Numbered from the stretch's first letter, positions 53,876 through 62,431 are shown. The stretch: 64,000 nt of DNA from Yinghuangia elevatio (GCF_040649515.1 NZ_JBEZFP010000035.1:1-64000), one strand, 5' to 3'. Translations and numbers: made by a program. The notes: generated by a model from the letters alone, not told the origin.

Positions 53876-54755
53876 CCGAGATCTGCGAACCGGTGACGGC
53901 TGGGGTGGCACGGGCGAGGGCCGGCCGGTGACCGCGGAGGCCGAGCTCCCGCGTCCGGCGAGCGAGGCCGCGTCTCCCGGTTCGGGCGACAGGGCCGCTG
54001 ACGGACGTACGGCGGCCGGCACCGGCGCCGAGGAGAAGGCATTGGACCGGGCGGACGACACCGCGGGCGGGGCGCACGCAGCCCCCGCGGCGGACGGCAC
54101 CCCGGACAGCGCCATGTCGCTCGTGGCGGCGTTCGGCGGCGTGCGCGGCATGATCGACATGACCGTCCCCGGACTGGTCTTCGTCGTCGTCTTCACCATC
54201 ACGCGCACGACCGCGACATCGGCGTACGCCGCCGTCGCCGTCGCCGCCGTCCTGGCCGGCATCCGGTTGATGCGCCGCGAGACCCTGATGCACGCGCTCG
54301 GCGGGTTCCTCGGCGTGGCGATCGCCGCCTTCGTGGCCATCAAGTCGGGCAAGGCGGAGAACTTCTACCTGCTGGGCGTGCTGCTGTCCGGCGGCTACGC
54401 GGTCGCGTACACGGTGTCGATCCTGGTGCGCTGGCCGCTGATCGGCGTCGTGCTCGGGCCGATCCTGGGCGAGAACTTCACGTGGCGGAAGAACCCGGCG
54501 CGGGCCGCCGCGTACACGAAGGCGACCTGGGTGTGGGTCGCGCTGTTCGTGCTGCGCATCGTCGTGCAGGTGCCGCTGTATCTGGCCGACAAGGTGACGT
54601 GGCTCGGCGCCGCCAAGGTGGCGCTCGGGGTACCCCCGTGGCTGGTGGCGATCTACCTGACGTGGCTCATCATGTCGAAGGCGCCGCCGCCGGTGAAGGT
54701 GACCTACGACGACGACCGGCCATCGGCCACAGGTTCGGAGTCGACCTCCCGCTGA
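53868..54755 (+). CDS. DUF3159 membrane protein
   Basis: 295 residues. A low-complexity Ala/Gly/Asp-rich N-terminus of about 80 residues, then five or six membrane helices, beginning with the DUF3159 motif LVAAFGGVRGMIDMTVPGLV and including the conserved NFYLLGVLLSGGYAVAYTVS and LGENFTWRKNPARAAAYTKA. The family occurs with the OB-fold gene and the ceoBC genes across actinobacteria; here that context suggests envelope or ion homeostasis, but its function is unknown. An alternative GTG at 53929 would remove 20 residues. Confidence 0.9.
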   Translation: MGDRDLRTGDGWGGTGEGRPVTAEAELPRPASEAASPGSGDRAADGRTAAGTGAEEKALDRADDTAGGAHAAPAADGTPDSAMSLVAAFGGVRGMIDMTVPGLVFVVVFTITRTTATSAYAAVAVAAVLAGIRLMRRETLMHALGGFLGVAIAAFVAIKSGKAENFYLLGVLLSGGYAVAYTVSILVRWPLIGVVLGPILGENFTWRKNPARAAAYTKATWVWVALFVLRIVVQVPLYLADKVTWLGAAKVALGVPPWLVAIYLTWLIMSKAPPPVKVTYDDDRPSATGSESTSR

Positions 54756-54762
54756 TCAGCAG

Positions 54763-54805
54763 ACAACACTGAACGGCCGCTTGCGAAAGCGGCCGTTCAT
54801 GTTGT
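54763..54805 (+). terminator. Terminator after DUF3159
   Basis: ACAACACTGAACGGCCGCTT and AAGCGGCCGTTCATGTTGT pair around GCGA with a single bulge in about 19 bp. It ends the OB-fold/DUF3159 operon. Confidence 0.88.
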
Positions 54806-54900
54806 GTGCCCGCAAGTCAATTTCCTGACTATTTCCCCGTTCGGCCGTATCCCGGCAACTAGCGTCCTTGTTATGCCTCGTGTGAAAGGAGGCGGGGACG

Positions 54901-56274
54901 GTGGCCGGAAACGGTGACCTTCGCGCACTGGTCGAAGAGGCCGGTCTGACGAGGCGTGAAATCGCCCGTTGGGTGAACGTGGTGGCCGAGCGCCGGGGGC
55001 AACACCTGGGATGCACCCATACCTCGGTGGCCCGTTGGCTCGACGGTGCCCAACCGCGTTGGCCCATTCCCGAACTGCTGGCCGAGGTTCTCGGCCGGAG
55101 GTTGGGATACGAACTTACGGTCAGCGACCTGGGCTTGCGGGACCGGCGCCCACCTGCCGCCGACCCTTTCGACGGGTTGAGTGTCGCTCGCACGGTGTCC
55201 GATATCCGCCGCGCCGTGGTCGAGCTGACGGGGAGAGACATGAACCGCCGCAATTTCCTGCTCGGCTCGACGTTCGGAGCCGCGGCCTTTTCGAGCCCGG
55301 CTTTGTTCTGGTCGACGGCGACCGGAGCGGAACCCGAACCGATGGAGCACGGCGGCAGCGGCCGGGTGCGCGAGGCGGATGTGGAGCGCATCCGCCAGAC
55401 CGTCGTCATGTTCCGCAAGCTCGACCGCGCCCAGGGCGGCGGCGACTTGCGCGACACCGTGGTCAACCACCTCAACGGCGTCGCCCGGACCAAGCTGTCC
55501 GGGTCGTACGGCGACGACGTCGGGCGCGGCCTCTTCCGTGCGGTGGCGGAACTGACCGAGCTGGTCGGCTGGTTGTCGTTCGACTCGGGGCGGCACGCGC
55601 TCGCGCAGCGGTACCACATCCAGGCGCTGCGGCTCGCGCAGGCGGCCGACGACCGGGCGTACGGCGCCTATGTCATGGCCAACATGGCCTGCCAGGCCGT
55701 CTACCTCGGGCACGGCTGGGAGGCCGTGCAACTCGCGCGCGCCGCCCAGCAGGGCGCGCGCGGCTCGCTGACGCACCGGGGCCAGGCACTGGTCCTGGCG
55801 ATGGAGGCGCGCGGCCATGCGGCGCTCAGCGACGAGCGCGCGTGCGTCGAGGCGCTGAGCGCCGCGGAACGCAGCCTCGACGCCGCGGACGGCGACGACG
55901 ACCCGGCCTGGTGCCAGTACTTCGACAAGGCCGAGCTGATCCACGAGTTCGCGCACTGCCACCGCGACCTGCGGCTGCCGCGCGCGACCCAGGAGTTCGC
56001 GAACGAGGCCATAGGGCTTCGGACGGACGGCTACACCCGCCGCTGCGCGCAGGACACGACGTTCATGGCGGCGGCGCACCTGGAGGAGGGCGACCTCGAC
56101 CAGGCGTGCGCCAAGGCGTCCGAGGCGCTGGACATCGCGAGCCGGCTCAACTCGTCGCAGTGCAACGACTTCCTGCGCGAGTTCCGCACCCGGCTGCACC
56201 CGCACGAGCGCGAGCCCGTGGTCCGCGAGTTCAGCGAGCGCGCCGAGGAGCTGTACGCCGGGATGGCCGTGTGA
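54901..56274 (+). CDS. NsdA-type HTH/TPR regulator with an internal twin-arginine segment
   Basis: 457 residues from a GTG with AAAGGAGG eight bases upstream. N-terminal helix-turn-helix at about 8-50 (LTRREIARWVNVVAERR, then HTSVARWLDGAQPRWP). Residues 116-117 form an Arg-Arg pair in MNRRNFLLGS followed by a hydrophobic stretch to about 139 and TATGAEP, looking exactly like a Tat signal placed inside the protein. The C-terminal 300 residues are TPR-like helical repeats. The family includes NsdA, a repressor of sporulation and antibiotic synthesis in Streptomyces. An internal ATG at 55240 with its own GGGGAG could start an exported shorter form. Confidence 0.8.
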   Translation: MAGNGDLRALVEEAGLTRREIARWVNVVAERRGQHLGCTHTSVARWLDGAQPRWPIPELLAEVLGRRLGYELTVSDLGLRDRRPPAADPFDGLSVARTVSDIRRAVVELTGRDMNRRNFLLGSTFGAAAFSSPALFWSTATGAEPEPMEHGGSGRVREADVERIRQTVVMFRKLDRAQGGGDLRDTVVNHLNGVARTKLSGSYGDDVGRGLFRAVAELTELVGWLSFDSGRHALAQRYHIQALRLAQAADDRAYGAYVMANMACQAVYLGHGWEAVQLARAAQQGARGSLTHRGQALVLAMEARGHAALSDERACVEALSAAERSLDAADGDDDPAWCQYFDKAELIHEFAHCHRDLRLPRATQEFANEAIGLRTDGYTRRCAQDTTFMAAAHLEEGDLDQACAKASEALDIASRLNSSQCNDFLREFRTRLHPHEREPVVREFSERAEELYAGMAV

Positions 56275-56340
56275 GCGCGGCCCACGCGCCCGTACACGTC
56301 GCCGCGAGGCAGCTCACCGCGAGACATCTCGCGAGGCACC

Positions 56341-57000
56341 TCACCGCGAGGACAGCAGGTCCTCCAGCTCCTCCTCGCGGTCCGGTGCGGCCACGAACAG
56401 CAGTTCGTCGCCCGCCTCCAGCGAGTCGTCCTTGCTCGGCACCAGCACGCGGCCCTCGCGGATGATCGTCACCAGCGCGGTGTCCACCGGCCACGCGACG
56501 TCGCCGACGCGCGTGCCGACCAGCGGCGTGTCCTCCGGGAGGGTCAGCTCGACGAGGTTCGCGTCGCCCTGGCTGAAGCGCATGAGCCGCACCAGGTCGC
56601 CGACGCTGACCGCCTCCTCGACCAGGGCGGACATCAGGCGCGGCGTGGACACCGCGACGTCCACCCCCCACGCCTCGTTGAACAGCCACTCGTTCTTCGG
56701 GTTGTTGACGCGCGCGACCACGCGCGGCACGCCGTACTCGGTCTTGGCGAGCAGCGACACGACGAGGTTGACCTTGTCGTCGCCGGTCGCCGCGATGACC
56801 ACGTTGCAGCGTTGCAACGCGGCCTCGTCCAGCGACGAGATCTCGCACGCGTCGGCCAGCAGCCATTCGGCCTGCGGGACCGACTCGACCTTGATGGCCT
56901 CGGGGGTCTTGTCGATGAGCAGGACCTCGTGGCCGTTCTCCAGGAGCTCGCCTGCGATGGAACGGCCGACCGCGCCCGCACCGGCGATCGCGACGCGCAT
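56341..57000 (-). CDS. ceoC: TrkA-family potassium regulatory (RCK) protein, CeoC-like
   Basis: 219 residues. RCK_N domain (about 1-125) with the dinucleotide motif VAIAGAGAVGRSIA and LLADACEISSLDEAAL, then RCK_C (about 150-215) with NLVELTLPEDTPLVGTRVG. These soluble proteins gate potassium channels or transporters in response to NAD(H), ATP or cyclic di-AMP. Its ATG shares a base with the stop of the second RCK gene, so they are coupled and probably form a complex. Named after mycobacterial ceoC by synteny. No TrkH/G pore gene is in the window. Confidence 0.9.
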   Translation of the reverse strand: MRVAIAGAGAVGRSIAGELLENGHEVLLIDKTPEAIKVESVPQAEWLLADACEISSLDEAALQRCNVVIAATGDDKVNLVVSLLAKTEYGVPRVVARVNNPKNEWLFNEAWGVDVAVSTPRLMSALVEEAVSVGDLVRLMRFSQGDANLVELTLPEDTPLVGTRVGDVAWPVDTALVTIIREGRVLVPSKDDSLEAGDELLFVAAPDREEELEDLLSSR

Positions 57001-57662
57001 CAGTTGGCCTCCGGGGCCTTCTCGAAGGCCGCCTCGACGGCGGCCACATCGGCCTGCTGCATGATCACGTGCACCAGGTCGCCCTCCTGGAGGACGGTGT
57101 CGGGGCCGGGCAGGATGCCCTCGCCCAGGCGCGTGAGGAACGCGACGCGCGCACCGGACGCCTGTTCCAGGCCGGACAGCCGGTGCCCCACCCACTGCGG
57201 GTTGACGTGCACCTCGGCGAGCTGCACGCTGCCGCTCGGGTCACGCCACAGCGGCTCGGCGCCGCTCGGCAGCAGACGCCGCAGCATCTGGTCCGCGGTC
57301 CAGCGCACGGTGGCCACGGTCGGGATGCCGAGGCGCTGGTACACCTCTGCACGCCGGGGGTCGTAGATACGTGCGACCACGTTCTCGACGCCGAACGTCT
57401 CGCGGGCCACCCGCGCGGCGATGATGTTCGAGTTGTCGCCGCTGCTGACCGCGGCGAACGCACCCGCCTCTTCGATACCGGCGGCGCGCAGCGTGTCCTG
57501 GTCGAAGCCGACGCCGGTGACGCGGCGGCCGGAGAAGTGGGAGCCGAGCCGGCGGAACGACGTCGCGTCCCGGTCGACCACGGCGACCGAATGTCCCAGT
57601 TCCTCCAGGGTCTGCGCGAGCGTGGATCCCACGCGCCCGCATCCCATGATGACGATGTGCAC
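57000..57662 (-). CDS. ceoB: TrkA-family potassium regulatory (RCK) protein, CeoB-like
   Basis: 220 residues, same architecture as its neighbour: RCK_N with IVIMGCGRVGSTLAQTLEEL and VVDRD for ribose binding, RCK_C with VQLAEVHVNPQWVGHRLSGL. First gene of the two-gene minus-strand operon; its promoter lies in the intergenic region shared with the KimA-like permease. The pairing suggests gating of that permease or of a distant Trk channel; this is inference. Confidence 0.9.
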   Translation of the reverse strand: MHIVIMGCGRVGSTLAQTLEELGHSVAVVDRDATSFRRLGSHFSGRRVTGVGFDQDTLRAAGIEEAGAFAAVSSGDNSNIIAARVARETFGVENVVARIYDPRRAEVYQRLGIPTVATVRWTADQMLRRLLPSGAEPLWRDPSGSVQLAEVHVNPQWVGHRLSGLEQASGARVAFLTRLGEGILPGPDTVLQEGDLVHVIMQQADVAAVEAAFEKAPEAN

Positions 57663-57699
57663 GGCCGTCCTTCCGGCGTTTGTCGCTGATGTCCGCGTT

Positions 57700-57740
57700 G
57701 GTGGCTGCTCAGGTGCAATGCACCTCTGCGGCCTGCCACC
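57700..57740. promoter_or_regulatory. Nested palindromes between ceoB and the KimA-like gene
   Basis: A 15-bp perfect palindrome, AGGTGCA-A-TGCACCT (57711-57725), lies inside outer arms GGTGGC (57700-57705) and GCCACC (57735-57740). The position is midway in the 202-base divergent promoter region, so one site could control both transcripts. I looked for a cyclic di-AMP (ydaO) riboswitch before the permease and saw none. Confidence 0.55.
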
Positions 57741-57864
57741 AGGGTGACAGACGTTTTGGCGACGTTACACGCGGGAGGTGACGAGAACCCGGCAGGCGTA
57801 CGGAATGATCCGATCACGGCGGGCCCCGGCGTGTGGGCAACCTGCGCAGCGTACGATCGCCCGC

Positions 57865-59967
57865 GTGTCAAGACTCGGCGGACTTTCCAAACGCATTCTC
57901 GTCGGCAGAGCGATCCGCAGCGACAAGCTCCACGAGACCCTGCTGCCGAAGCGCATCGCCCTCCCGGTTTTCGCATCCGACGCGCTGTCGTCGGTGGCGT
58001 ATGCGCCCGACGAGATCCTGCTCACGCTGTCGATGGCGGGATTGGCCGCGTACCACTTCAGCTGGCAGGTAGGCCTCGCCGTCGTCGTGGTCATGCTGAC
58101 GGTGGTCGCGTCGTACCGCCAGAACGTGCACGCGTACCCGAGCGGCGGCGGCGACTACGAGGTGGCGACCGTCAACCTCGGGCCCAGCGCGGGCCTCACG
58201 GTCGGCAGCGCGCTGCTGGTCGACTACGTGCTGACCGTCGCCGTGTCGATCTCGTCCGGCGTGGCGAACATCGCGTCGGCCATCCCGGCCATAGGCGAGC
58301 ACAAGGTGTTGTACGCCGTGCTGCTCGTGCTCCTGCTCATGGCCATGAACCTGCGCGGGGTGCGCGAGTCGGGCTCGGCGTTCGCGGTCCCGACGTACCT
58401 GTTCATGTTCGCGATCATCGGCATGACGCTCTTCGGGTTCATCCGATACTTCTTCACCGACGCCGACATGCGGGCCGAGAGCGCCGGCTTCGGGATCACC
58501 GAGGAGGACTCCTTCACCGGGATCGCCCTGGTCTTCCTGCTGCTGCGCACGTTCTCGTCCGGTTGCGCGGCGCTGACCGGTGTCGAGGCGATCAGCAACG
58601 GCGTCCCGGCGTTCCGCAAGCCCAAGAGCCGCAACGCCGCCTCGACGCTGCTGCTCATGGGCACCATCGCGGTCACGATGCTCATGGGCATGCTGGCGCT
58701 CGCGAGCATCACCAAGGTGCACTTCGCCGAGGACCCGGAGCACCAGATCACCGGGGCCCCCGCCGACTACGAGCAGAAGACGGTGGTCGCCCAGGTCGCC
58801 GACGCGGTCTTCGGCGGGACGTTCGCGCACCCGATGTTCTACCTGGTGCTCGCCGTGACCGGGTTGATCCTGGTGCTCGCGGCGAACACCGCGTTCAACG
58901 GCTTCCCGGTGCTCGGCTCGATCCTCGCGCAGGACCGCTACCTGCCCCGCCAGCTGCACACGCGCGGCGACCGCCTCGCGTTCAGCAACGGCATCATCAT
59001 GCTGGCGGGTGCCGCGATCGTGCTGATCGTGGCCTTCAAGGCCGAGCCGACCAAGCTGATCCAGCTCTACGTGGTGGGCGTGTTCGTGTCGTTCACGATG
59101 AGCCAGGCCGGCATGATCCGGCACTGGACGCGGCACCTCAAGACCGAGGACGACCCCGCCACGCGGCGGCACATGGTCCGCAGCCGCCTCATCAACGCGT
59201 TCGGCCTGTGCATGACGGGCGCGGTGCTGGTCATCGTGCTGCTCACCAAGTTCCTCCAGGGGGCCTGGATCGCCATCCTCGCGATGGTCGGCCTGTTCGT
59301 GATGATGAAGGGCATCCGGCGGCACTACGACCGCGTGTCCGAGGAACTGGTCGCGGACCCGGACGAGGACATGAAGCTGCCCTCGCGCGTGCACGGGATC
59401 GTGCTGGTGTCGAAGCTGCACAAGCCGACGCTGCGGGCACTCGCGTACGCCCGGGCCGCGCGGCCCAGTGTGCTGGAGGCCGTCACCGTCGGCGTGGACC
59501 CGGCCGAGACGGACGCGTTGCGCGAGGAGTGGGACGAGCGCGGGATCGAGGTGCCGCTCAAGGTGCTCGACTCGCCGTACCGCGAGATCACCCGGCCGAT
59601 CATCGAGTACGTCAAGAACGTGCGCCGGTCCAGCCCGCGCGACGTGGTGACGGTGTACATCCCCGAGTACGTCGTGGGCCACTGGTGGGAGCACATCCTG
59701 CACAACCAGAGCGCGCTGCGGCTCAAGGGGCGCCTGCTCTTCACCGCGGGGGTCGTGGTCGCCTCGGTGCCGTGGCAGCTTGCGTCGTCGGACCGGGTCA
59801 AGCACGCGAAGGGCTACAACGCGCCGGGCGCGGTGCGGCGCGGCGAGCCGGCCCCCAAGACCAAGCGCGGGGCCGGGGCCGGGGCCGGGGCCGGGAGCGG
59901 CGGCGGGTCGGGCGGCGCGGCCGGGGGCGGCGCCGGAAGCGGAGCCGGGGACACGCGGGAGCCCTGA
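57865..59967 (+). CDS. APC-superfamily permease, KimA-like potassium importer candidate
   Basis: 700 residues. Twelve membrane helices with KRIALPVFASDALSSVAYAP at the first, the signature segment of the KimA/APC potassium-transporter group, SGGGDYEVATVNLGPSAGL, and FSSGCAALTGVEAISNGVPA. A soluble C-terminal domain of about 180 residues (VHGIVLVSKLHKPTLRALAY) resembles the cytosolic domain of KimA, which binds cyclic di-AMP in Bacillus. The last 35 residues are Gly/Ala/Ser-rich. Synteny with ceoBC matches mycobacterial Rv2690c. Start is the GTG at 57865. Potassium as substrate is inferred from homology and context; an amino-acid substrate remains possible. Confidence 0.85.
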   Translation: MSRLGGLSKRILVGRAIRSDKLHETLLPKRIALPVFASDALSSVAYAPDEILLTLSMAGLAAYHFSWQVGLAVVVVMLTVVASYRQNVHAYPSGGGDYEVATVNLGPSAGLTVGSALLVDYVLTVAVSISSGVANIASAIPAIGEHKVLYAVLLVLLLMAMNLRGVRESGSAFAVPTYLFMFAIIGMTLFGFIRYFFTDADMRAESAGFGITEEDSFTGIALVFLLLRTFSSGCAALTGVEAISNGVPAFRKPKSRNAASTLLLMGTIAVTMLMGMLALASITKVHFAEDPEHQITGAPADYEQKTVVAQVADAVFGGTFAHPMFYLVLAVTGLILVLAANTAFNGFPVLGSILAQDRYLPRQLHTRGDRLAFSNGIIMLAGAAIVLIVAFKAEPTKLIQLYVVGVFVSFTMSQAGMIRHWTRHLKTEDDPATRRHMVRSRLINAFGLCMTGAVLVIVLLTKFLQGAWIAILAMVGLFVMMKGIRRHYDRVSEELVADPDEDMKLPSRVHGIVLVSKLHKPTLRALAYARAARPSVLEAVTVGVDPAETDALREEWDERGIEVPLKVLDSPYREITRPIIEYVKNVRRSSPRDVVTVYIPEYVVGHWWEHILHNQSALRLKGRLLFTAGVVVASVPWQLASSDRVKHAKGYNAPGAVRRGEPAPKTKRGAGAGAGAGSGGGSGGAAGGGAGSGAGDTREP

Positions 59968-60159
59968 GCCCGGGGCCGGACACCGTAGGCTGGGGGGTCG
60001 CGCGCGGAGATCGCGCGCGGCCCCCGCCGCGTTGCGGACGGCCATGCCGTCCCTCTTCCCGGCGCCCTCGACCGTCTCCTGCTCCCTTCCGTTTTTCTTC
60101 GTTCCCTTCCGTTTTCTGTTGCCTGTGCGGCCGTCGTGCCGCCGTTTGCGAGGAGTTCC

Positions 60160-61527
60160 GTGCCCACGTCGCGATCCCTGGGATCCGCAGGATCGAAGCC
60201 CGCCGCCGGCGACGACGCCACCGAGGCGGTCGAGTCCCTGGTCGGGGACCGGTACGAGGTGGAGATCGGCCCGGTCGCCCACGGGGGCCACTGTGTGGCC
60301 CGCCACGAGGGGCGCGTGCTGTTCGTCCGCCACGGGTTGCCGGGCGAGCGGGTCGTGGTCGAGGTCACCGACGGCACGGCCACGTCGCGGTTCCTGCGTG
60401 CGGATGTCGTCGAGGTGCTGACCGCATCGCCTGATCGGGTGAAGCCCGCGTGTCCGTACGCCGGGCCCGGTCGCTGCGGCGGCTGCGACTGGCAGCACGC
60501 GACCCCCTCCGCGCAGCGCGGCCTCAAGGCCGCCGTCGTCGAGGAGCAACTGCGTCGGCTCGCCGGCCTGGAGATGGACGTCGAGGTCGAGGCCGTCGAC
60601 GGGCCCCCTGGCCTCCCGGAGGGTTTGGGGTGGCGTACGCGCGTGCAGTTCGCGGTCGACCCGGCCACCGGCGCGGCGGGTCTGCGGCGGCACCGCTCGC
60701 ACGAGGTGGAGCCGGTGGACGCGTGTGCGATCGCGGCTCCCGGCATCGAGGAACTGGGCATCGAGCGCCGTGACTGGACCGGTGTCGTCGCGATCGAGGC
60801 GGCCGCGGCGAGCGGCTCCCTGGACCGTGCCGTCGTGGTCACGCCGGCCGAGCAGGACGGCCGCATGCCGATCGTCGAACTGGACCGCCCGGTGTCGGTG
60901 TTCCGCGCCGACGACAAGGGCCGGGTGAAGCGCGTGCACGGGCGCGCGGGCGTGCGCGAGGTCGCGGCGGGCCGGACCTGGCGCGTGTCGGGGAACGGCT
61001 TCTGGCAGGTGCACCCGGCCGCCGCGGACACCCTCGTCGGTGCCGTTTTGGACGGCCTGGAGCCGCGCCCGGGCGACGTGGCGCTCGACCTCTACTGCGG
61101 AGTCGGCCTCTTCGCGGGGGCCATCGCGGAGCGGCTCGCCGATGGTGACACGGTCATCGGGATCGAGTCCTCCCGCGAGGCGATCGAGGACGCGCGGCAC
61201 AACCTGCGCGAGACGCAGGGCGCGCGCTTCGAGGTGGGCAAGGTCGAACGCGTCCTCACCCGGCCGGGTTTCCTGCGCCGTGCGGACGTCGTCGTGCTCG
61301 ACCCGCCGCGTGCCGGGGCGGGACGCACCGTCGTGGAGCGGATCGCGCGCCTGACGCCGCGGCGCATCGCGTACGTCGCGTGCGACCCGGCCGCGCTGGC
61401 CCGCGACCTGAAGTACTTCGCGGAGCGCGGCTACCGGTTGCGCGGGCTGCGCGCATTCGATCTGTTCCCCAACACGCACCACGTCGAATGCGTGGCGGTG
61501 CTGGAACCGGCGCCCAAGAAGCGCTGA
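60160..61527 (+). CDS. TRAM-domain RNA (uracil-5-)methyltransferase, TrmA/RlmCD family
   Basis: 455 residues. An N-terminal TRAM domain (about 28-88), then an iron-sulfur cysteine set Cys98, Cys106, Cys109 in CPYAGPGRCGGC with a fourth Cys near residue 187. SAM domain with SGNGFWQVHP, LDLYCGVGLFAGAIA, VVLDPPRAGAG and the catalytic Cys in VACDPAALARDLKYF. Methylates C5 of a uridine in rRNA or tRNA; which one cannot be decided from sequence. The GTG at 60160 has AGGAG four bases upstream. Neighbour order (permease then methyltransferase) parallels Rv2690c-Rv2689c. Confidence 0.92.
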   Translation: MPTSRSLGSAGSKPAAGDDATEAVESLVGDRYEVEIGPVAHGGHCVARHEGRVLFVRHGLPGERVVVEVTDGTATSRFLRADVVEVLTASPDRVKPACPYAGPGRCGGCDWQHATPSAQRGLKAAVVEEQLRRLAGLEMDVEVEAVDGPPGLPEGLGWRTRVQFAVDPATGAAGLRRHRSHEVEPVDACAIAAPGIEELGIERRDWTGVVAIEAAAASGSLDRAVVVTPAEQDGRMPIVELDRPVSVFRADDKGRVKRVHGRAGVREVAAGRTWRVSGNGFWQVHPAAADTLVGAVLDGLEPRPGDVALDLYCGVGLFAGAIAERLADGDTVIGIESSREAIEDARHNLRETQGARFEVGKVERVLTRPGFLRRADVVVLDPPRAGAGRTVVERIARLTPRRIAYVACDPAALARDLKYFAERGYRLRGLRAFDLFPNTHHVECVAVLEPAPKKR

Positions 61528-61548
61528 CCCGGCGGACGGGGGCTGTTG

Positions 61549-61576
61549 TTCGGACCCTGTCGTTCGGATCCTGTCG
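61549..61576. repeat. Tandem 14-bp repeat after the methyltransferase gene
   Basis: TTCGGACCCTGTCG directly followed by TTCGGATCCTGTCG, one base different. Confidence 0.6.
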
Positions 61577-61793
61577 GACAGCTCGCGTCGCGCCGGGGCT
61601 GGACGGCCTGCCTGACGTGGACGGCTCTCCTTCGTGCGCGCGCTTGCAAGGCACGGGGCTTGGGAGGGCCGGAGGGCACGGCTGCGTGCCGCTCTGCGGG
61701 CCCGGGCGTATGCCGGGCGTCGTCGGGCCGGGCAGGGTCTGAAAGAGCGCGACTAGCCGGGCATGCCGAGCGCCGCCACGTGTCGAAGCACGC

Positions 61794-61833
61794 GTGTCGG
61801 AGTATGAGGCGGCGTGTCAGAGTTCGAGGCCGC
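61794..61833. repeat. Imperfect 20-bp tandem duplication spanning the tetR stop
   Basis: GTGTCGGAGTATGAGGCGGC (61794-61813) then GTGTCAGAGTTCGAGGCCGC (61814-61833), 16 of 20 identical. The second copy contains the stop codon and last residues of the minus-strand TetR gene. Confidence 0.5.
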
Positions 61834-62428
61834 GCAGCAGGATTTCGAGTCCGCCGCGGAACTCCTCGTCGGGGCCGATGCCTTGCGCCTCGCGGGCGGT
61901 CGAGGCGAGATGCGGGTGGTCGGCAGGGTCGAGCTCGGCCAGGGCCGCGGTGCCCGGGCCCGCGAGGGGGCTGAAGTGCTCCACCTGGAGCGCGCCGAAG
62001 ACGTACGCGAGCAGGGCACGGAACGCCACGACGCGCCGGGCCGGTCCGAGGCCCGCGTCGGCGAGTACGCCGAGGACGGCGTCTCCCCAGCGCATCGACG
62101 CCGGTGACGTGTGCCGGTGGGCCAGGATGAGCGGCACGACGGCGGTATGTGCGCCGACCACGGTCCGGACGCGCTCGGCCAGCACGGCGACCTGGCGGCC
62201 CCGCGGTTCGGCGGCTGGGACGGTGGTGTCGACGCCGGCCAGTACGTGGTCGACGACCAGCGCCTCGAGTTGCGCGCGGTCGGCCACGTAGCGGTACACG
62301 GACATCGTGCCCATGCCCAGTTCTGTCGCGACGGCGCGCATGGTGAGCCCGTCGAGCCCGTCGCGGTCCAGGACGCGGAGTGCGGCGGCGGCGATCTGGG
62401 GGTTCGTGAGGGAGCGTGGTCGAGGCAT
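61817..62428 (-). CDS. TetR-family transcriptional regulator
   Basis: 203 residues. N-terminal HTH with LTNPQIAAAALRVLDRDGLD and MRAVATELGMGTMSVYRYVA, followed by a helical ligand domain of the TetR_C type (GLGPARRVVAFRALLAYVFG). It diverges from the peroxiredoxin-like gene, separated by 69 bases holding a promoter and two palindromes built from the same AGCGTAC half-site, so it probably represses both genes. Inducer unknown. Confidence 0.9.
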   Translation of the reverse strand: MPRPRSLTNPQIAAAALRVLDRDGLDGLTMRAVATELGMGTMSVYRYVADRAQLEALVVDHVLAGVDTTVPAAEPRGRQVAVLAERVRTVVGAHTAVVPLILAHRHTSPASMRWGDAVLGVLADAGLGPARRVVAFRALLAYVFGALQVEHFSPLAGPGTAALAELDPADHPHLASTAREAQGIGPDEEFRGGLEILLRGLEL

Positions 62429-62431
62429 CGG

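Noticed and set aside
57663..57864. Possible ydaO (cyclic di-AMP) riboswitch before the KimA-like gene
   Set aside because: The conserved riboswitch core motifs are not visible; only palindromic DNA elements are seen. A covariance search would settle it.
57868..61482. A 1204-codon open frame on the minus strand opposite the KimA-like and methyltransferase genes
   Set aside because: It mirrors the codon pattern of two clear plus-strand genes; its translation is His/Arg/Asp-rich with no domain. High-GC DNA commonly leaves the antisense frame open.
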